Shown here piece after piece: positions 1 through 5,754 of a DNA stretch of 7,542 nucleotides. Origin of the DNA: Nitrososphaeraceae archaeon (GTDB lineage: Archaea > Thermoproteota > Nitrososphaeria > Nitrososphaerales > Nitrososphaeraceae); NCBI GenBank assembly GCA_030038695.1, contig JASHSN010000109.1:1-7542 (forward strand). Reading direction: 5' to 3'. Each line of letters opens with the position of its first letter. The first letter of the stretch is position 1. The translations under genes were made by a program, and so were the position numbers. The notes beneath the pieces are model-generated. The model worked only from the letters and a program-made list of their open reading frames with translations, did not search any database and was not told the DNA's origin.

Positions 1-233
1 ACCTTCGGTATTCCTTTTTGTTGTTAGTATTCCTCATAAATCCTTTTAATTTGTTCTTCTGTACTATGGTAAGTTTGAGTCTGGAAGGATGATTCACAGA
101 ATGAGAATATCTCCTTTGCTAAGCTTTAACTATTTCTGAATCTAGGTTATGTAACGAACAAATAACGACATAAATTCAGACACTTCACTTAGTAGCTCCC
201 GGCGCCATCGTCACGGTACAAGCTCAAGGGACC
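1..233. other. 5' flank without a supported gene
   Basis: I see no convincing gene here. A 33-codon open stretch on the minus strand ends at 24 (C-terminus reads ...STEEQIKRIYEEY) but has no start and is closed upstream by a stop, so it could only be a remnant. In the frame of the gene that starts at 234, codons 174-233 are open and read ...LHLVAPGAIVTVQAQGT, which resembles the end of a signal peptide, but no ATG, GTG or TTG precedes them before the TAA at 171-173. An AT-rich element, cataaatt (169-176), could serve as a weak TATA box for that gene. Confidence 0.4.
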
Positions 234-665
234 ATGGCCGGAATGAAAATGTCTGCGATTCCACCTCTGCCTGGACAAACTATCGTAAGAGACTCTGTTA
301 CCTTACTTCTCGAAGGTAACACTATTCCAGCAAAAGGATTCATACATGTTTATGACTCAGCTCCATACATGATACATGATGGACACGTAGCGCTCCATGT
401 TCCATGTGACACAAGTTCAAAACTTGTAGTTAATTTACTTGTCGGACAAATTAATGGTACGTTTACAACCATACAACCGGTGAATGAAGCGTTATTATCG
501 CAGCCAGGACAAATGTGTCTATCCCATGTTAACATAAACTCTGATATGGCAAAGAAGTTGTACATTACAGATATAGCTATCCAGAATCCATCTAATCAAA
601 CAATCATATTCCCTCCAACTAGCACTGCAATTGTAGGTGTTAACGGAATCATGTCGATTCCGTGA
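234..665 (+). CDS. Small exported-type conserved hypothetical protein (143 aa)
   Basis: The protein has no recognised catalytic motif. It is predicted to be mostly beta, with a methionine- and proline-rich start (MAGMKMSAIPPLPGQT), a central VLMIHDGHVA-like strand region (YMIHDGHVALHVPC, about residues 45-58), cysteines at about 58 and 95, and a C-terminal segment DIAIQNPSNQ...PPTSTAIVGVNGI. From memory this tail recurs in exported hypothetical proteins of Nitrososphaeria, but this was not searched. Starts at 234, 243 or 249 are all possible; 234 is the first. Upstream in-frame codons back to 174 read like a signal peptide c-region without a start codon. The secretion signal may therefore have been lost, or it may begin from a non-standard codon such as ATT at 174. 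A CAAGGG just before the ATG is too close to be a normal Shine-Dalgarno. The coding region is followed at once by a strong dyad. Confidence 0.7.
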   Translation: MAGMKMSAIPPLPGQTIVRDSVTLLLEGNTIPAKGFIHVYDSAPYMIHDGHVALHVPCDTSSKLVVNLLVGQINGTFTTIQPVNEALLSQPGQMCLSHVNINSDMAKKLYITDIAIQNPSNQTIIFPPTSTAIVGVNGIMSIP

Positions 666-667
666 GA

Positions 668-699
668 ATACGTGAATCCGTGTACACGAAGCCACGTAT
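668..699 (+). terminator. Two-tier perfect dyad right after the stop, followed by T-tracts
   Basis: Three bases after the TGA at 663-665 lies an inverted repeat centred at 683.5. The outer arms atacgtg (668-674) and cacgtat (693-699) pair perfectly, and the inner 10-bp palindrome cgtgtacacg (679-688) is also perfect. They are separated by symmetrical 4-nt mismatched segments. T-runs follow at about 712-717, 736-741 and 772-778. Archaeal termination depends mainly on such T-tracts, so the stretch 700-780 is a good termination zone. The hairpin itself could stabilise the 3' end. The dyad could instead be a binding site for a dimeric regulator acting on the downstream ORF. Confidence 0.5.
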
Positions 700-784
700 C
701 TGCCAACAGCTATTTTTTCATCAGCTACTACCAGTTATTTTTTGGTGAAGTTACTGCAATCCAAGGCTTGTTTTTTTATGTTTA

Positions 785-1051
785 ATGACTATGATCGGTT
801 TAGGCCTATTGCCCACTGTCTTTGGATTAGCCAAAGCGGAAAAAGATATAGTTGTTACCGGAAACTACACTACTACTGTAAACAATTGTGAATGTAGGAG
901 TAATCTGTATCAATTATGGATAGCAAAATTCATGGGCATCAACAAACACAATTTACCGGCTTACACAAAGACATTTGAGTTTATTCACAACATCAGAAGA
1001 AAGCCTAATAGAAGGAAAAAGATGTTTGAACGTATTCTTATAGGTAGCTGA
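785..1051 (+). CDS. Doubtful small hypothetical protein (88 aa)
   Basis: The first ~18 residues (MTMIGLGLLPTVFGLAKA) are hydrophobic and end in AKA, so a short signal peptide is conceivable. They are followed by a Thr/Asn/Cys segment (NYTTTVNNCECRSN) and a very basic tail (RRKPNRRKK). No family is recognised. The last ~99 bp run opposite to the 3' end of the family A gene on the minus strand, so at least one of the two C-terminal ends is probably not authentic. It could be the 5' remnant of an exported gene truncated by rearrangement, or a chance ORF. A T-rich stretch (772-778) immediately precedes the start, and no clear TATA box lies at the expected distance. Confidence 0.3.
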   Translation: MTMIGLGLLPTVFGLAKAEKDIVVTGNYTTTVNNCECRSNLYQLWIAKFMGINKHNLPAYTKTFEFIHNIRRKPNRRKKMFERILIGS

Positions 1052-1639
1052 AACATTTACGAACAAATTTCTGTCATTATCGACTGTGAGTATTTCAATA
1101 TGAAAATGATATAGGTCTACATGCAAAAGTAAAGGTGCTCTTATCAATTTACTACCGCCAGGGTCAGCGACCCATGGATTCAAGAAAGGATCCTGGGCGC
1201 CTGTAGTGGGTTCTATGTGTAGCGTAAGTAGTCCATTGTGTGCGTGAAAGAAACCAAGTAATAATGGCTTTTGCATTTTCGAAGAAGCTGTTCCTCGTGT
1301 TACGGTTATCTCATAGGTAACATGCTGGATAGTCTGGTTATTGCGTGTATCAAACAACCTAAATTGCATATATGCACTGTGCGACGTCGAAGTATTCAAG
1401 ATGGGCGGATTCGTGTTAACATAAAGACTCAGCTGGCTCTTCCCTATGGATGCTGGTGATAGATTTTCAACGCCTAACCCATCAGCATATGTCTTTTGAT
1501 TAAGGAGATAATATTCAACTGGACTGATCAGCATGAGCACGACGAGAAAAAATGAAGCAGATATCAACAATACTAACGTTTCCTTCTTGATTTTCAACCT
1601 TCCAGCCAACCAAGGATGCAACAACAGGTGTCGTTGCAT
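953..1639 (-). CDS. Family A: signal-peptide-bearing exported protein with DPFLNPWVADPGG motif
   Basis: This is a membrane-anchored or secreted protein of unknown function. From the ATG at 1639 it has a basic n-region (RLKIKK), a ~20-residue hydrophobic segment (LVLLISASFFLVVLMLI) and a c-region ending NQKTYA|DG, the thaumarchaeal style of signal peptide. The mature part looks beta-sandwich-like: NPPILNT, AYMQFRLFD..NNQTIQHVTYEI, LLTLHIEPT, DPFLNPWVADPGG, LYHFHIEILTVDNDRNLF. I recall this core from exported proteins of Nitrososphaeria. The open frame extends upstream to 1816 (287 aa in total), but the paralogue at 7045 shows no similar extension, so 1639 is preferred. The last ~33 residues after DNDRNLFVN look unlike the family and overlap a plus-strand ORF, so the C-terminus may be truncated or frameshifted. 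Its paralogue on the right is inverted relative to it. Confidence 0.75.
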   Translation of the reverse strand: MQRHLLLHPWLAGRLKIKKETLVLLISASFFLVVLMLISPVEYYLLNQKTYADGLGVENLSPASIGKSQLSLYVNTNPPILNTSTSHSAYMQFRLFDTRNNQTIQHVTYEITVTRGTASSKMQKPLLLGFFHAHNGLLTLHIEPTTGAQDPFLNPWVADPGGSKLIRAPLLLHVDLYHFHIEILTVDNDRNLFVNVSATYKNTFKHLFPSIRLSSDVVNKLKCLCVSR

Positions 1640-2100
1640 TGATGAGTAAGATAAATCTAAGCCCAAACCTTCAAGCAGCGAAAGCTCATCATTTATTGGC
1701 ATGTTCTGATAATACAATGGCAGTGATATAGCGTACGAACAGTAGCCATTAGTATGTGTATTAAAAATACCGACCACGGGCATTATCTGAGTATGTTCCG
1801 AAGGCTGATGCAACAATTTATAGAAGGTTGCAAAATGGCATTAACTGGTACAGGCGGGAATATCAACAAAGAACTGTAAGCAGAAAATGAGAAATGAAAC
1901 TGCAACGTACCTTCTACGTAATCTCATCTACCTAGAATAAAAGACAGTGTACTGAAGGTAATAGTGATAATATTGCATCAGCACAAAGTACGCAGAGACA
2001 TACCGGGCGGCTTTAGGAGAGAAATTCCTACTTCTGGTTGTATGAATTTTGGTAATACGATTAATTGATTTTACATGCATGATGTCGAAATAGGGTCTTA

Positions 2101-2159
2101 AGCTAAATATATATAACTCGCCGACTGCCGATGTATAATCAAGGTCGCGCTTCTGCATT
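2101..2159 (+). repeat. Direct repeat, copy 1 (59 bp)
   Basis: It begins agctaaatatatata and ends gcttctgcatt, and matches copy 2 at 2356-2416 throughout. The only differences I see are one TA dinucleotide in the alternating AT run and one T/G change near the end. Similarity stops abruptly on the left and fades on the right. The core is an archaeal TATA-like run followed by a GC-rich block (actcgccgactgccgatg). No gene starts directly downstream of this copy, so it looks like an orphan copy of the dsbA upstream region. Confidence 0.85.
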
Positions 2160-2355
2160 AGCTTTAGTTTTGGTAAGACAGTCAACAAATATTTACTGTT
2201 GTAGTGTATCTATGAACTAAAAAATATCGTCAACACCTCGCAAATGACAGTTTCTGATATGACTATAACTGAAATGACAGAATCACCTCAGAAGCAACAA
2301 CATTGGCTCTCCCGAGCAAGTTCTCAACTGGTCTTGAGTGCCTGCAGCAAATGTG

Positions 2356-2416
2356 AGCTAAATATATATATAACTCGCCGACTGCCGATGTATAATCAAG
2401 GTCGCGCTGCTGCATT
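2356..2416 (+). repeat. Direct repeat, copy 2 (61 bp), upstream of dsbA
   Basis: This is the second copy of the 59-61 bp repeat, lying 196 bp after copy 1 and ending 18 bp before the dsbA-like ATG. It has one extra TA unit in the AT run (agctaaatatatatataact). Because it occupies the promoter zone of dsbA it is probably regulatory. Direct duplication could have come from slippage, or from insertion and excision of an element that used this sequence. Confidence 0.85.
2359..2373 (+). promoter_or_regulatory. Candidate TATA box of the dsbA-like gene
   Basis: The run taaatatatatataa is a strong match to an archaeal TATA box. Initiation about 25 bp downstream would fall near 2390-2400 and give a leader of roughly 35-45 nt. 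An AAGG at 2427-2430, four bases before the ATG, could act as a weak Shine-Dalgarno. The same box in repeat copy 1 (about 2104-2116) is two bases shorter, which could change promoter strength. Confidence 0.45.
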
Positions 2417-2434
2417 GAAAAGTGTTAAGGTATA

Positions 2435-3175
2435 ATGAATAATAATAACATCCTCTTATTAGCTACACCTGTAGTAGCATTATTATTATCTACAGTACTG
2501 ATAGTAGTAATACTACTTATAGATGGTGCGAACCTAGCATATACGAAACAACAGCAATCTCAAAATGCCACTCAATTAATTCAAAAATTATCTACTCCGG
2601 TTACTTCAAATGCTTCCGCATTGGGAAGTAGCGATGCTCATGTGACTTTGATTGAATTTGGTGACTATCAGTGTGCAGCCTGCCATAAATTTCATACAGA
2701 TACCGAGGATTTGATATTGACAAATCTAGTAAAGACAGGAAAGGTAAAATTCTTATTCAAGGATTTTCCTATTCTTGATCTACCAAAAGACAGAGCATCT
2801 ACTCTAGCTTCTGAAGCTTCCTATTGTGCAGCTGATCAGGGAAAGTACTGGCAATACCATGATAAGTTATACAATAGTTGGGAAGGAGAAAACACTGGAT
2901 GGATTACAAAAGCTAGTCTTGAGCAATTTGCAGTTAGTATAGGCATAAAAAATATTAAGGAGTTCTCTCAATGCCTTGACTCTGGTAAATATGCTGCTGT
3001 AGTCACTGATAATTTTAACCTTGCAGGAAGTATTGGCCTTACAGCGACACCTAGCTTTGTCATGATATCAAATAGTAGTCATGCGCAGCAACAGCTGCTT
3101 GAAATTATTGGCGCTCAACCATATGCTGTATTCGCAAACATCGTAAATATCATGACTGCACATAGTCGAATGTAG
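2435..3175 (+). CDS. Membrane-anchored DsbA-family thiol-disulfide oxidoreductase
   Basis: This is a thioredoxin-fold protein of the DsbA / Thioredoxin_4 type, expected to form or isomerise disulfides in exported proteins on the outer face of the membrane. Residues ~6-29 form a hydrophobic signal anchor (LLLATPVVALLLSTVLIVVILLI). A Gln/Asn/Ser linker follows, then the domain from about residue 69 (HVTLIEFGDYQCAACHKF). The redox motif is C80-A-A-C83. Family hallmarks after it are FLFKDFPI (~109-116), EASYCAADQGKYWQYHDKLY (~129-148) and the cis-proline loop TATPSFVMI (~207-215). At 246 aa its length is normal for the family. Two extra cysteines, at about 133 and 182, could pair structurally. 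The start is set by the ATG right before the hydrophobic anchor. Its neighbours encode exported proteins, some with cysteines. It appears to be part of a block inserted between left copies B and A. Confidence 0.92.
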   Translation: MNNNNILLLATPVVALLLSTVLIVVILLIDGANLAYTKQQQSQNATQLIQKLSTPVTSNASALGSSDAHVTLIEFGDYQCAACHKFHTDTEDLILTNLVKTGKVKFLFKDFPILDLPKDRASTLASEASYCAADQGKYWQYHDKLYNSWEGENTGWITKASLEQFAVSIGIKNIKEFSQCLDSGKYAAVVTDNFNLAGSIGLTATPSFVMISNSSHAQQQLLEIIGAQPYAVFANIVNIMTAHSRM

Positions 3176-3239
3176 CTTCTGCGCATGAAGGCCAGCGAAT
3201 AGTGCTTCCAACACCAATTCTGGAAAAAACGGATGCAGG

Positions 3240-3371
3240 GCATCAGTTCTTAGTTCTACAATATGCGGTCTTGTAGATGTAATCGATAATAAGTTTTGTT
3301 CAAAGTGCAGTTATCCTATGACATCACAGGCTTAGAATTCAAAGCACAAGAAGAAGTAAAATCTAAAGCAA
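3240..3371 (+). pseudogene. Decayed zinc-ribbon tail, probably of a tyrosine recombinase (integrase)
   Basis: Frame 3 reads ...STICGLVDVIDNKFCSKCSYPMTSQA and then hits TAG at 3333-3335. Moving back one base continues as LEFKAQEEVKSKA up to about 3371. The pattern CxxC...NKFCSKCSYP..., followed by a charged helix, is one I associate with the C-terminal zinc ribbon of thaumarchaeal site-specific integrases (recalled, not searched). The first cysteine of the first pair appears to be Ser (STIC in place of CxxC), and there is both a stop and a frameshift, so this is not a functional gene. No catalytic domain with R..H-R..Y is present nearby. It abuts the 3' end of family B on the opposite strand, exactly where B loses similarity to its paralogue. 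Confidence 0.45.
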
Positions 3372-4209
3372 CATCAACACGCCTTGCTCCTGTCCTCTTA
3401 ACGAATAAATAACTTTATTTAGTTCGGTGATTGCTTCTTTTGTATCATTAATCTTTATATCATTAATGGCCTGTTGAAAATGCGTTCTAATATTGCTAGA
3501 TACAGAATTTACAACATCAACCATTGTAAGTTGATGTGCATGTATCTGTCCAATTGCAATATTTAGTTCTGAAATCGCTCTGCGAGCGTCATGAGCATTC
3601 AAAGCCTCGCCGGCCGCTAACAAGTGCCTCCATGATAAGTTAAAGGTTGAGATCAGATCTCTTGTCATGGGTAGGCCCATCGTCATCATGCCTTGTTGAT
3701 GTTGTATAACCTGTTTCAGAATAACAAATATAGGGATTGCTTTATCTATGTTACCCTTCTCTATGGACTGCTTAGCTGCCAATAAATATTCTCTTGCCGA
3801 GGAAAGAACAGGACCGGACATTACATCAAATAATGCGAGTTGTTGTTGTTCTATCTGCACTTTAGCATTGTTTAGCTTGGCTAGTGCTCCTTGGATATTG
3901 CCAATGTTTATATCATTTATAGCTTGCATCAAAAGCTTATTTGCAGATTCAAATGATGACATCATAGTCTCCGTTGAGTTATGATTTTGTGCAGTTGTCG
4001 TCTGATTTCCTTTTTGATTCTCTTGTGTAGGGGGGGGATTTTGACGAAGCTGTTGCATTCGTGGATGAAGCTGTTCCATAAGCATAATTTGGTAAAAATA
4101 ATCCTACATTTTCTAAACAAATCATTAGGCTTGATAATATAATGTACGATATCGCAATCGAGATAAAGCTTCTTTTAAGAGTTCTTCCGTTGTTATAATG
4201 GTTGTGCAA
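3363..4209 (-). pseudogene. Family B, left copy: exported helical-repeat protein, frameshifted at a C8 tract
   Basis: Two overlapping minus-strand frames together match the intact paralogue at 6037-6948. The first starts at TTG 4209 and encodes the signal peptide (SFISIAISYIILSSLMICL...NYAYG) and linker. The second, from codons after 4037, encodes four ~45-50 residue helical-hairpin repeats, e.g. LLMQAINDINIGNIQGALAKLNNAKVQIEQQQ. They are out of phase by one base, and the break falls in a run of eight G on the + strand (4030-4037). With seven, the reading would be continuous (...SPPTQENQ...), giving about 281 aa. The gene also ends 17 residues early compared with the paralogue (GVLMLL and stop), where an integrase-like remnant abuts it. 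Possible explanations are pseudogene, phase-variable gene or sequencing error. An ATG at 4085 could still make a 240-aa product without a signal peptide. Confidence 0.8.
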
Positions 4210-4239
4210 GTTTAATAGATATATATTAAACCACTTGCA
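4205..4239. repeat. Inverted repeat over the start and promoter of left copy B
   Basis: The left arm tgcaag-tttaata (4205-4217) pairs with tattaaa-cca-cttgca (4224-4239), leaving a 6-nt centre and a 3-nt bulge. It covers the TTG start codon (4209-4207 on the minus strand) and the TATA-like run tttaatatatat just upstream of it. It could be an operator or an RNA hairpin hiding the start. The right-hand paralogue does not share it, so a chance AT-rich dyad is also possible. Confidence 0.4.
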
Positions 4240-4347
4240 TTATTAAAAGCTTAAAGCTTTATTCTACATTGATCGATTCATTCCTGTTTTTAATAACATT
4301 ATTCGTCATTCTTTTCATATTGATACAAACAAAAACAGGAGACTGAC

Positions 4348-4488
4348 ATGAAAACACAAATTTTGGCAATGCTGACAGAGAACAAAAACCGTCCAATGCA
4401 AAAAATAACTTCGCTTTCCATAGCAATATCATACATCTGTTGGTCGGGTGCTAGAAAAAATTTTAGAGGTGAAGTTAAACACCTTTAG
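4348..4488 (+). pseudogene. Remnant of an exported gene's 5' end (46 aa)
   Basis: The frame begins ATG at 4348 and includes MQKITSLSIAISYICW, which resembles the start of thaumarchaeal signal peptides. It closes with a stop at 4486-4488 after a short basic tail. The bases encoding SIAISYI (about 4413-4434) also resemble those encoding FISIAISYI in left copy B, so this may be a fragment of a third family B copy. There is no hydrophobic core of normal length and no mature domain. It overlaps a minus-strand frame by 60 bp. Confidence 0.25.
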
Positions 4489-4650
4489 AAGAACATAGGC
4501 GAATTCCATTATACTAAATATTATAAACCTGTAGTTTTCATTGTTGACATGATATTCATTCTCTTGAGTCGCAGTCACTCCAATAACAGTCGCTGCGAAG
4601 AACCGCATAGTAATAGAAAGGATCGTAAGCGAAGCTAATTGAGGATTCAC
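4429..4650 (-). CDS. Small putative exported protein or its remnant (73 aa)
   Basis: From GTG at 4650 the frame reads NPQLASLTILSITMRFFAATVIGVTA|TQENEY. That is a plausible signal peptide with an AxA-like VTA cleavage site. A short Asn-rich stretch and a second hydrophobic segment (about residues 42-58) follow. No family is recognised. It is divergent from the NHL gene, with 93 bp between the starts and a shared symmetrical TATA-like element. The short mature part suggests truncation of a longer exported protein, but a chance ORF cannot be excluded. Confidence 0.3.
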   Translation of the reverse strand: MNPQLASLTILSITMRFFAATVIGVTATQENEYHVNNENYRFIIFSIMEFAYVLLKVFNFTSKIFSSTRPTDV

Positions 4651-4709
4651 TATTACTGTCCATATTGTGATCAGCGTTCAACAAGGCGGTGGAATAGGAA
4701 TCTTATGTA

Positions 4710-4723
4710 GGAAATTTTAAAAA
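4710..4723 (+). promoter_or_regulatory. TATA box and BRE-like element of the NHL gene
   Basis: The box ttttaaaaa (4715-4723) is preceded by ggaaa (4710-4714), which is BRE-like. Its centre lies about 25 bp before the ATG at 4744, the archaeal TATA-to-initiation distance, so the transcript is probably leaderless. There is no Shine-Dalgarno before the ATG, which fits this. Confidence 0.6.
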
Positions 4724-4743
4724 CCAAACCGCGAATTAAAACT

Positions 4744-5754
4744 ATGAACTTGGGGTTAGCTTTACATCTAAGCATAGCTGGCTTAATTTTGTTCATTCTA
4801 GCCGGATCACTAGGCACTCGTAGCTTCTTCGTACCTGCTACAGGAGAAGCAAATGCTGAACACTATGTGTTAGTTACAAAGTGGGGCTCACTCGGTACTG
4901 CTAATGGTCGATTCAGTGGGGTTGGGGGGATTGGCGTGGATGCTTTAGGTCATATATACGTAGTCGATAGTGGCAATAACCGTATAGAAAAGTTTGACAG
5001 TAATGGTAGTTTCATTACAGCATGGGGTTCACCTGGTACTGCAATTGGCCAATTGAATAACATACGGGATATCGCTGTTTACCCTTGTGGTAGTAATCTG
5101 TATGTAGCGGATAGCGGTAATAATCGGATCCAAATGTTTAACAGTAATGGGAAGTTCTTAAGAGAGTGGGGTTCTAAGGGTACAACTATCGGTCAGTTTC
5201 ATTATCCAGAAGGCATTGGTGTAGATTCTAGACAGGGCAATGTGTACGTAGCTGATACAGATAATAATAGAATTCAAATGTTCGATGACTATGGTAAGTT
5301 CATAACCGTATGGGGTTCACCTGGTACTGCGAATGACCAATTTAACAGTCCCAAAGGTATTACTGTTGACAAATCAGGTCATATTTACGTAGTCGATAGT
5401 GGCAATAACCGTATAGAAAAGTTTGACAGTAAAGGTAGTTTCATTACAGCATGGGGTTCACCTGGTACTGCCAATGGCCAATTTAATAGTCCAGAAGGTA
5501 TTACTGTTGACGTCTCAGGTAATGTATACGTAGCAGATCATGGCAATAACCGTATAGAAAAGTTTGACAGTAATGGTAAGTTTATTACAGCATGGGGCTC
5601 TCATGGTATTAATGATGGTCAATTTAGTGAAGTCGCGGATCTTACTGTAGACTCAGCGGGTCATGTTTATGTTTCAGATTCTGGCGACAATACAGTTAAA
5701 GTATTTGGGCTACGCGCAAATTCCATAGTGCCTAGCCGGCCTGGATTCAGCTAG
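4744..5754 (+). CDS. Exported six-blade NHL-repeat beta-propeller protein
   Basis: A signal peptide (hydrophobic ~9-24, probable cleavage after GEANA, residue ~38) is followed by NHL repeats with a 46-48 residue period. Six blades are visible by their VYVADSGNNRIxxFDSNGxF-type cores, at about residues 70-90, 119-139, 167-187, 213-233, 260-280 and 307-321, each followed by a WGSxGTxxGQF connector in blades 1-5. Such propellers bind proteins or ligands and are often found on microbial cell surfaces; nothing here shows an enzymatic site. One cysteine (C115, in YPCGSN) breaks the pattern of blade 2. The last blade is degenerate and the protein ends SRPGFS with no membrane anchor, so secretion is likely. 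Blades 1 and 4 are nearly identical at the DNA level. The gene sits at the centre of the inverted B-A / B'-A' arrangement. The ATG start is well placed relative to the TATA box. Confidence 0.92.
   Translation: MNLGLALHLSIAGLILFILAGSLGTRSFFVPATGEANAEHYVLVTKWGSLGTANGRFSGVGGIGVDALGHIYVVDSGNNRIEKFDSNGSFITAWGSPGTAIGQLNNIRDIAVYPCGSNLYVADSGNNRIQMFNSNGKFLREWGSKGTTIGQFHYPEGIGVDSRQGNVYVADTDNNRIQMFDDYGKFITVWGSPGTANDQFNSPKGITVDKSGHIYVVDSGNNRIEKFDSKGSFITAWGSPGTANGQFNSPEGITVDVSGNVYVADHGNNRIEKFDSNGKFITAWGSHGINDGQFSEVADLTVDSAGHVYVSDSGDNTVKVFGLRANSIVPSRPGFS

Larger units (their letters stand above)
1817..2434. other. Gene-poor interval containing duplicated regulatory DNA
   Basis: No convincing protein gene lies here. 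Open frames at 1928-2188 (-) and 2244-2435 (+) both run through copies of a direct repeat and look like chance ORFs. The second ends in a TAATG overlap with the dsbA start. A tiny inverted repeat, acgta-ccttc-tacgt, lies at about 1905-1919. The notable content is the pair of ~60-bp direct repeats, each with a long AT-alternating TATA-like core. In the gene-level symmetry of the window this interval forms part of the material separating family A from family B on the left. Confidence 0.6.
4210..4743. other. Intergenic stretch with signal-peptide-like remnants
   Basis: No full-length gene lies here. It contains a short plus-strand frame (4348-4488) and a minus-strand frame (4429-4650), both starting with signal-peptide-like sequence and both ending without any recognisable mature domain. 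It also contains a bidirectional-looking AT box (aaattttaaaaa, about 4712-4723) that serves the NHL gene. Confidence 0.5.

Noticed and set aside
1..120. C-terminal end of a minus-strand gene reading STEEQIKRIYEEY
   Set aside because: Only 33 codons are open, a stop closes it upstream and there is no start. It is too short to tell from chance.
350..565. Minus-strand open frame
   Set aside because: Lies antisense inside the better supported 234-665 gene and shows no signal or family features.
1271..1459. 62-codon plus-strand frame
   Set aside because: Antisense to the conserved core of family A.
1640..1816. Longer N-terminus for the family A gene on the minus strand
   Set aside because: The 59 extra residues precede a complete signal peptide and are not matched in the right-hand paralogue, so the ATG at 1639 is preferred. 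Starts at 1702 or 1816 remain possible.
1928..2188. 86-codon minus-strand frame
   Set aside because: Its start lies in and just beyond direct repeat copy 1, its composition is tyrosine-rich and unlike a folded protein, and no family is recognised.
2244..2435. 63-codon plus-strand frame with a TAATG overlap to dsbA
   Set aside because: Its last third is translated direct repeat that breaks frame in the other copy, and it runs across the probable dsbA TATA box. It is more likely leader or promoter DNA than a coupled gene.
3748..3984. 78-codon plus-strand frame, cysteine-rich
   Set aside because: Antisense to the repeat region of left family B. Its pattern is the complement of the repeats.
4744..5754. 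Repeated DNA read as a CRISPR or tandem satellite
   Set aside because: The repetition keeps the coding frame with a 46-48 codon period and matches NHL propeller blades, so it is a protein repeat.
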